Assembly (NCBI GenBank): GCA_021161055.1
Contig: JAGHBI010000089.1
Coordinates: forward strand, 1-10,278
Length of the DNA: 10,278 bases
Reading direction: 5' to 3'
Source of the DNA: Candidatus Iainarchaeum sp.
Lineage (GTDB): Archaea; Iainarchaeota; Iainarchaeia; Iainarchaeales; DTGL01
A program made the position numbers and the translations under genes. Under the pieces are notes generated by a model. It saw only the letters and a program-made list of their open reading frames with translations, was not told the origin of the DNA and ran no database searches. Each line of letters starts with the position of its first letter. Position 1 is the first letter of the stretch. Positions 7,626 through 10,278 of this stretch are shown in pieces.

Positions 7626-8252
7626 TCATGGAAGCCTGAGAAGAATTTTTCGGGTTACCTCCAGCACTTTGTTCATAAGAGTTTTCATAGCGGCAATATC
7701 GGCTTTTGCTTCCGCAAGGTCACTCTTTATCTTTTCAATATCCACCTGCATCTGAACAATCTTTTCCTCCATTGTTTTTGGAACCTTCGGCTTTTGTTTG
7801 ACAATGTTCTTCACTGATTTGTGCAGGTCCTCAAGCATCGCACTTTGCTGAGCCAGAGCGGCATGCATTGTTGTGTGATGCAAATCATGCTCAAGCTTTG
7901 TTTCTTCCAGGTGCTGCTTCACCTTTTCAGCGGTCTTTTCAGCTATTGCTTCGTGCTCAGGTTTTGTTTCGGGCTTTTTTGCTTCGGTGGCTTTGAGAAT
8001 TTTTGCTATCTCCTCTTTGCTCTCTTCTTCCTTTTCCTCCTCCTCGGGTTTTTTTGGTTTTTCCACAGGCACTCTGCCTAGTGCCTTATCCAGCATTTCA
8101 GCAGCTTTCTCATGCGCTATGCCAACGTCCTCAAGAGTGCTTATTATTATATTATCCTCCAATCCGGATTCTTTCATCTTCTTGATTGTCTCGATTATTA
8201 TAGACTCATCCACAAGGGCCACCAGCAACGATTCAACTAAAATAATAAGCAT
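7626..8252 (-). CDS. Charged coiled-coil protein with N-terminal helical domain
   Basis: From ATG 8252 the product has 208 residues. About 15-59 form a small predicted helical domain (DESIIIETIKKMKESG...DVGIAHEKAAEML) with a UBA-like look, which is a weak resemblance only. About 62-120 is an acidic and Lys/Pro-rich linker (KPKKPEEEEKEEESKEE), and about 120-208 is helical with clear heptads at 160-200. A His-rich patch (H122, H125, H126, H130) lies between. The start is uncertain. GTG 8213 has GGTGG five bases upstream, and the best TATA-like box (8258-8264) would put the transcript start inside the longer version, so a 195-residue product is a real alternative. No membrane segment is seen. 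It probably acts as an oligomeric cytoplasmic scaffold, possibly for the adjacent membrane genes; this is inferred from position. Confidence 0.75.
   Translation of the reverse strand: MLIILVESLLVALVDESIIIETIKKMKESGLEDNIIISTLEDVGIAHEKAAEMLDKALGRVPVEKPKKPEEEEKEEESKEEIAKILKATEAKKPETKPEHEAIAEKTAEKVKQHLEETKLEHDLHHTTMHAALAQQSAMLEDLHKSVKNIVKQKPKVPKTMEEKIVQMQVDIEKIKSDLAEAKADIAAMKTLMNKVLEVTRKILLRLP
8219..8223 (-). promoter_or_regulatory. Candidate ribosome binding site GGTGG for alternative start GTG 8213
   Basis: On the - strand GGTGG lies five bases before an in-frame GTG whose codon begins at 8213. The ATG at 8252 has only a weak GGT upstream. This favours, without proving, the shorter coiled-coil protein. 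Confidence 0.4.
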
Positions 8253-8257
8253 TTACC

Positions 8258-8264
8258 ATTTAAA
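8258..8264 (-). promoter_or_regulatory. TATA-like box for the coiled-coil gene
   Basis: TTTAAAT on the - strand, inside TTTTTTAAAT, matches the boxes at 5816 and 8318. It is only about 9 bases from ATG 8252 but 48 from GTG 8213. A second AT-rich candidate, TTAAAAAA at 8279-8286, is about 31 bases from ATG 8252, so the promoter and start choices are linked. Confidence 0.4.
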
Positions 8265-8317
8265 AAATTATTCCATGCTTTTTTAAGCGAACAGCAAGTA
8301 AAAGCAGCAGAGATAAG

Positions 8318-8324
8318 TTTAAAT
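8318..8324 (+). promoter_or_regulatory. TATA-like box for the HerA/VirB4-like gene
   Basis: TTTAAAT, preceded by purine-rich AGCAGAGATAAG, is centred 35 bases before ATG 8356, predicting a leader of roughly 8 bases. It faces away from the - strand box at 8258, so this short region drives divergent transcription. Confidence 0.55.
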
Positions 8325-8327
8325 TTT

Positions 8328-8355
8328 GTGAGATTTTATCTATATACGTGAGATT
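8328..8355 (+). repeat. Direct repeat GTGAGATT x2, 20-bp period
   Basis: GTGAGATT occurs at 8328-8335 and again at 8348-8355, directly before the ATG at 8356. The 20-bp period is close to two helical turns, as expected of a regulator binding one DNA face between the TATA box and the start. The second copy also contains the likely ribosome binding site (GTGAG), so it may be conserved for that reason alone. Confidence 0.35.
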
Positions 8356-9861
8356 ATGGATTTTAAGCTAAGTCGCGGTCCTTGGAGTGAGATTTTTAAA
8401 GGTACTATTGAAGGGTTTGAATGCGAAGCAAGAGTTAACAAGGAAGGATACTTGCTTTCTTTAATCTATGAAAAGGATGAAAAAGGAATTACCGGGGCAA
8501 TAGCCGAGGTCTTCAAGGTATTGTATGCTAAAGGCAACATATCCGCTTTTATCGAAAACATTCCAAAACGTGCGCTTGCAGTAATGGTACACTCCGAAGA
8601 GAAAACACACAAGTTTTTCCTTGTGGATTCCGGACCTGAATATGTACCCTATAAAGAGAAGCTGTTTAAGCTGAAGATTGAGGCTCTAATAGCGAAGGCC
8701 TCATCTTTTGCAAAGCTTCTTAAAGAGGTGAGTGCTGCTTACGACACAGATCTGTTGGATATGGAAGAATGCAGCGATGAGGAAAAGGCAGCATTTTTCT
8801 CGCTCCCAATAGCTAACCTCATTGTTGCGCCAATGATAAAGAAAAGAAGCAAGCTTCCAGCTATAGAGATAAGTCACGGGGAAATTCACTTCGGAATCAC
8901 GAAAGCAGGAAATGTCGCTAAAGAGCCCTTCGACTTCTTCGAAAGAACCCTAGTGTTTGGAGCAACCGTACCAGATAGAATGCATGCTTTACATGTGCTT
9001 GCTGAAAGCGCTATGCTCTCTGGTTTCCCGCTAATAATATTCGATTGGGAGGATGCATTTAGGGGTCTTCATTACCCAAACCCGCATGGTGAGGAGCTCA
9101 AAAAATACAAAATGGGTTTGGACCCTGTGGGGTTTCCAACAAAGATTTTTAGAGCGGGAGAAGAACTAAAAGCACAGGTCGAGCTTATCGACCCCGAAGT
9201 TCTTATCGAGCTTTTTGGGACGGGAAAAACGATTGCTTCACAGGTAATAATTGAAGCGTTTAAACTGGGTAATTTTACAAACTTGCAGGAGCTCATGCAA
9301 AAGATTATGGAGGTTAAAGAAACTGCAAAAATAACACCCTTTAAAAAAAGGGAAGCACAGCGCATCCTTGAGGTTATAGAGGATATTTATCCCGGCCTGC
9401 TTGCAAGCAGTACGCCTGTGGAAGAGATAACCAAAGGCTGGACTCATGGCATAAGCAGAGCAAACATCTTGCTGTTTTCAAGAGAAGACATGAGAAAAAA
9501 TCTTCTCGTGCTCCACACTGTTGTAAGAGCCTTGCAGAGATATTTTAAGGAACAAGGTAAAAGCGAAAAGCTCAGAGCAATAGTTATATTCACAGCAAGC
9601 AATGAAACAATTCCCAGATTCAAAGCGAAATACACCAATAATGTTATCGCCAATGACCTGGCTCAGCTTCCACAGTATGGCTGCGGACTTATAGTTGAAG
9701 CCGAGAATAAATCAAACATAAATGATGCTGTAAGAAAGCTTATTGCTGCCACAATTGGCGTTATATCAAGCAATGATGTTGGCATAGTGATAGAAAACAG
9801 AAAAAATTATCGCGCACTTTTAAGACCTGGGCTTAGCGATTGCTGCAAGAAAAAGAGCTAA
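8356..9861 (+). CDS. HerA/VirB4-like (DUF87-type) protein with degenerate ATPase motifs, probable pseudo-ATPase
   Basis: This 501-residue protein has an unrecognised N-terminal part (about 1-165) followed by a RecA-like domain laid out as in HerA/VirB4 proteins. The family reads GxTGSGKT at Walker A, but here G202-A-T-V-P-D-R-M209 lacks the Lys and Ser/Thr. The following strand, PLIIFDWEDAF (225-235), matches the family's 'liiDphgEy' element. The Walker B site, normally hhhhDEAH, reads IVIFTASN (409-416) with T413-A414 in place of Asp-Glu. The next strand, normally GLxxxxQ, reads GLIVEAE with E450. ATP hydrolysis is therefore unlikely. A GTGKT at 288-292 lies in a helix outside the P-loop position. 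The frame is intact over 1.5 kb, so it is maintained and not decayed. It probably acts as a structural or regulatory partner of an active HerA/VirB4-type ATPase encoded elsewhere. ATG 8356 has GTGAG four bases upstream. Its 3' end overlaps the convergent coiled-coil gene by 4 bp. Confidence 0.75.
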   Translation: MDFKLSRGPWSEIFKGTIEGFECEARVNKEGYLLSLIYEKDEKGITGAIAEVFKVLYAKGNISAFIENIPKRALAVMVHSEEKTHKFFLVDSGPEYVPYKEKLFKLKIEALIAKASSFAKLLKEVSAAYDTDLLDMEECSDEEKAAFFSLPIANLIVAPMIKKRSKLPAIEISHGEIHFGITKAGNVAKEPFDFFERTLVFGATVPDRMHALHVLAESAMLSGFPLIIFDWEDAFRGLHYPNPHGEELKKYKMGLDPVGFPTKIFRAGEELKAQVELIDPEVLIELFGTGKTIASQVIIEAFKLGNFTNLQELMQKIMEVKETAKITPFKKREAQRILEVIEDIYPGLLASSTPVEEITKGWTHGISRANILLFSREDMRKNLLVLHTVVRALQRYFKEQGKSEKLRAIVIFTASNETIPRFKAKYTNNVIANDLAQLPQYGCGLIVEAENKSNINDAVRKLIAATIGVISSNDVGIVIENRKNYRALLRPGLSDCCKKKS

Positions 9862-10278
9862 AATTCATCCCTTTGTTTCTTATTGGCTCTTTCCACAAGC
9901 TCCTTAACCTGTTCCATTGTCACAAGTTCGAGGGGGTTTATGGCATCAACAATCTGCCTCAATTCTTTAAACTCATCATAGCTCACAAACTCCTTTCGCA
10001 AATGAGAAACCACAATATTTAACTCTTCCAACCTTTTGTTATTATCCTCTATCTTTTTCTCAAGTTCTTCAAGCTTTGTGCTCAGCCCGGAAGGCATTGC
10101 CTGGCCGCCTTTAAGCTCAGCGAGCTCCTTCACTTTTTTATTCAGCACAATGAGATTCCTACCAAGTATCTTTTCATTTCTGGCCAAATGGCGCATTTTC
10201 TGCGAGAGGATTGAAATGGCACTATTCAATGCTCTTATATCCTCTCTCAGTTGCATGAGCAGAATCGATGCCTTTACC
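9858..10278 (-). CDS. Coiled-coil protein with NPLELVT C-terminal motif (5' partial)
   Basis: The frame has no stop before the window edge, so the start may lie outside. The first internal ATG (10256) has no ribosome binding site, and the seven codons before it (VKASILL) continue the helix. Counting from that ATG, 1-48 is one long helix (LNSAISILSQKM, then RNEKILGRNLIVLNKK). A Gly-rich break (GGQAMPSG, about 50-57) leads to a second coiled coil (58-90), then an acidic helix and NPLELVT (107-113), and a charged end (KKQRDEF). No membrane segment is seen in the visible part. The stop (TAG) overlaps the stop of the HerA/VirB4-like gene. A NP-x-x-x-VT element also occurs in some archaeal archaellum FlaC/D/E-type proteins, but the likeness is too short to assign it. 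It is probably a cytoplasmic scaffold. Confidence 0.75.
   Translation of the reverse strand, partial: VKASILLMQLREDIRALNSAISILSQKMRHLARNEKILGRNLIVLNKKVKELAELKGGQAMPSGLSTKLEELEKKIEDNNKRLEELNIVVSHLRKEFVSYDEFKELRQIVDAINPLELVTMEQVKELVERANKKQRDEF

Noticed and set aside
7821..8286. Hydrophobic, Ser/Phe-rich + strand frames opposite the coiled-coil gene
   Set aside because: These arise from reading GAA/GAG-rich coiled-coil codons backwards (TTC/CTC), which gives false membrane-like sequences.
9217..9231. GTGKT (residues 288-292) in the HerA/VirB4-like protein as a displaced Walker A motif
   Set aside because: The glycine required four residues before GK is a glutamate (ELFGTGKT), no hydrophobic beta strand precedes it, and the position corresponds to a helix well after the true P-loop site at 202-209. 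It is probably coincidence, though a structure model would settle it.

Overview
The window looks like chromosomal DNA of an archaeon. Ribosome binding sites follow the archaeal GGTGAT type, AT-rich TATA-like boxes (TTTAAAT or TTTTATTT) sit about 33-35 bases before several start codons, and one protein has the fold signature of the HerA/VirB4 ATPase group. The moderate G+C, small tightly packed genes and many unrecognisable products would fit a DPANN-type lineage, but no phylogenetic marker is present and this placement is a guess.

Layout. Positions 1-5681 hold the 3' part of a very large gene for a presumably secreted or surface protein (at least 1892 residues, start outside the window). It is built of beta-rich Ig-like and carboxypeptidase-regulatory-like modules and has an internal Ala/Gly-rich hydrophobic hairpin. 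A 170-base gap follows, with a perfect 10-bp inverted repeat and a TATA-like box. From 5852 to 7625 come five small membrane-protein genes on the + strand, in two promoter-led groups (two genes, then three). Four of the five appear to be diverged tandem paralogues. Directly abutting them on the - strand is a charged, coiled-coil protein (7626-8252). A divergent promoter region of about 100 bases separates it from a + strand gene (8356-9861) for a HerA/VirB4-like protein whose Walker A, Walker B and sensor positions all appear lost. The last gene (9858-10278, - strand, start outside the window) is another coiled-coil protein, overlapping the pseudo-ATPase gene by 4 bp at the 3' ends.

Taken together: a giant exported protein, a set of small two- to four-helix membrane proteins, an apparently inactive HerA/VirB4-like protein and two coiled-coil proteins suggest a membrane-anchored assembly, perhaps a secretion, pilus or surface-attachment apparatus. 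Archaeal conjugation-like systems (Ced/Ted) also combine small membrane proteins with a HerA/VirB4 ATPase, but no clear homology to them is visible, and joint function here is inference from proximity. No tRNA, rRNA, CRISPR array, insertion sequence or integrase was seen.
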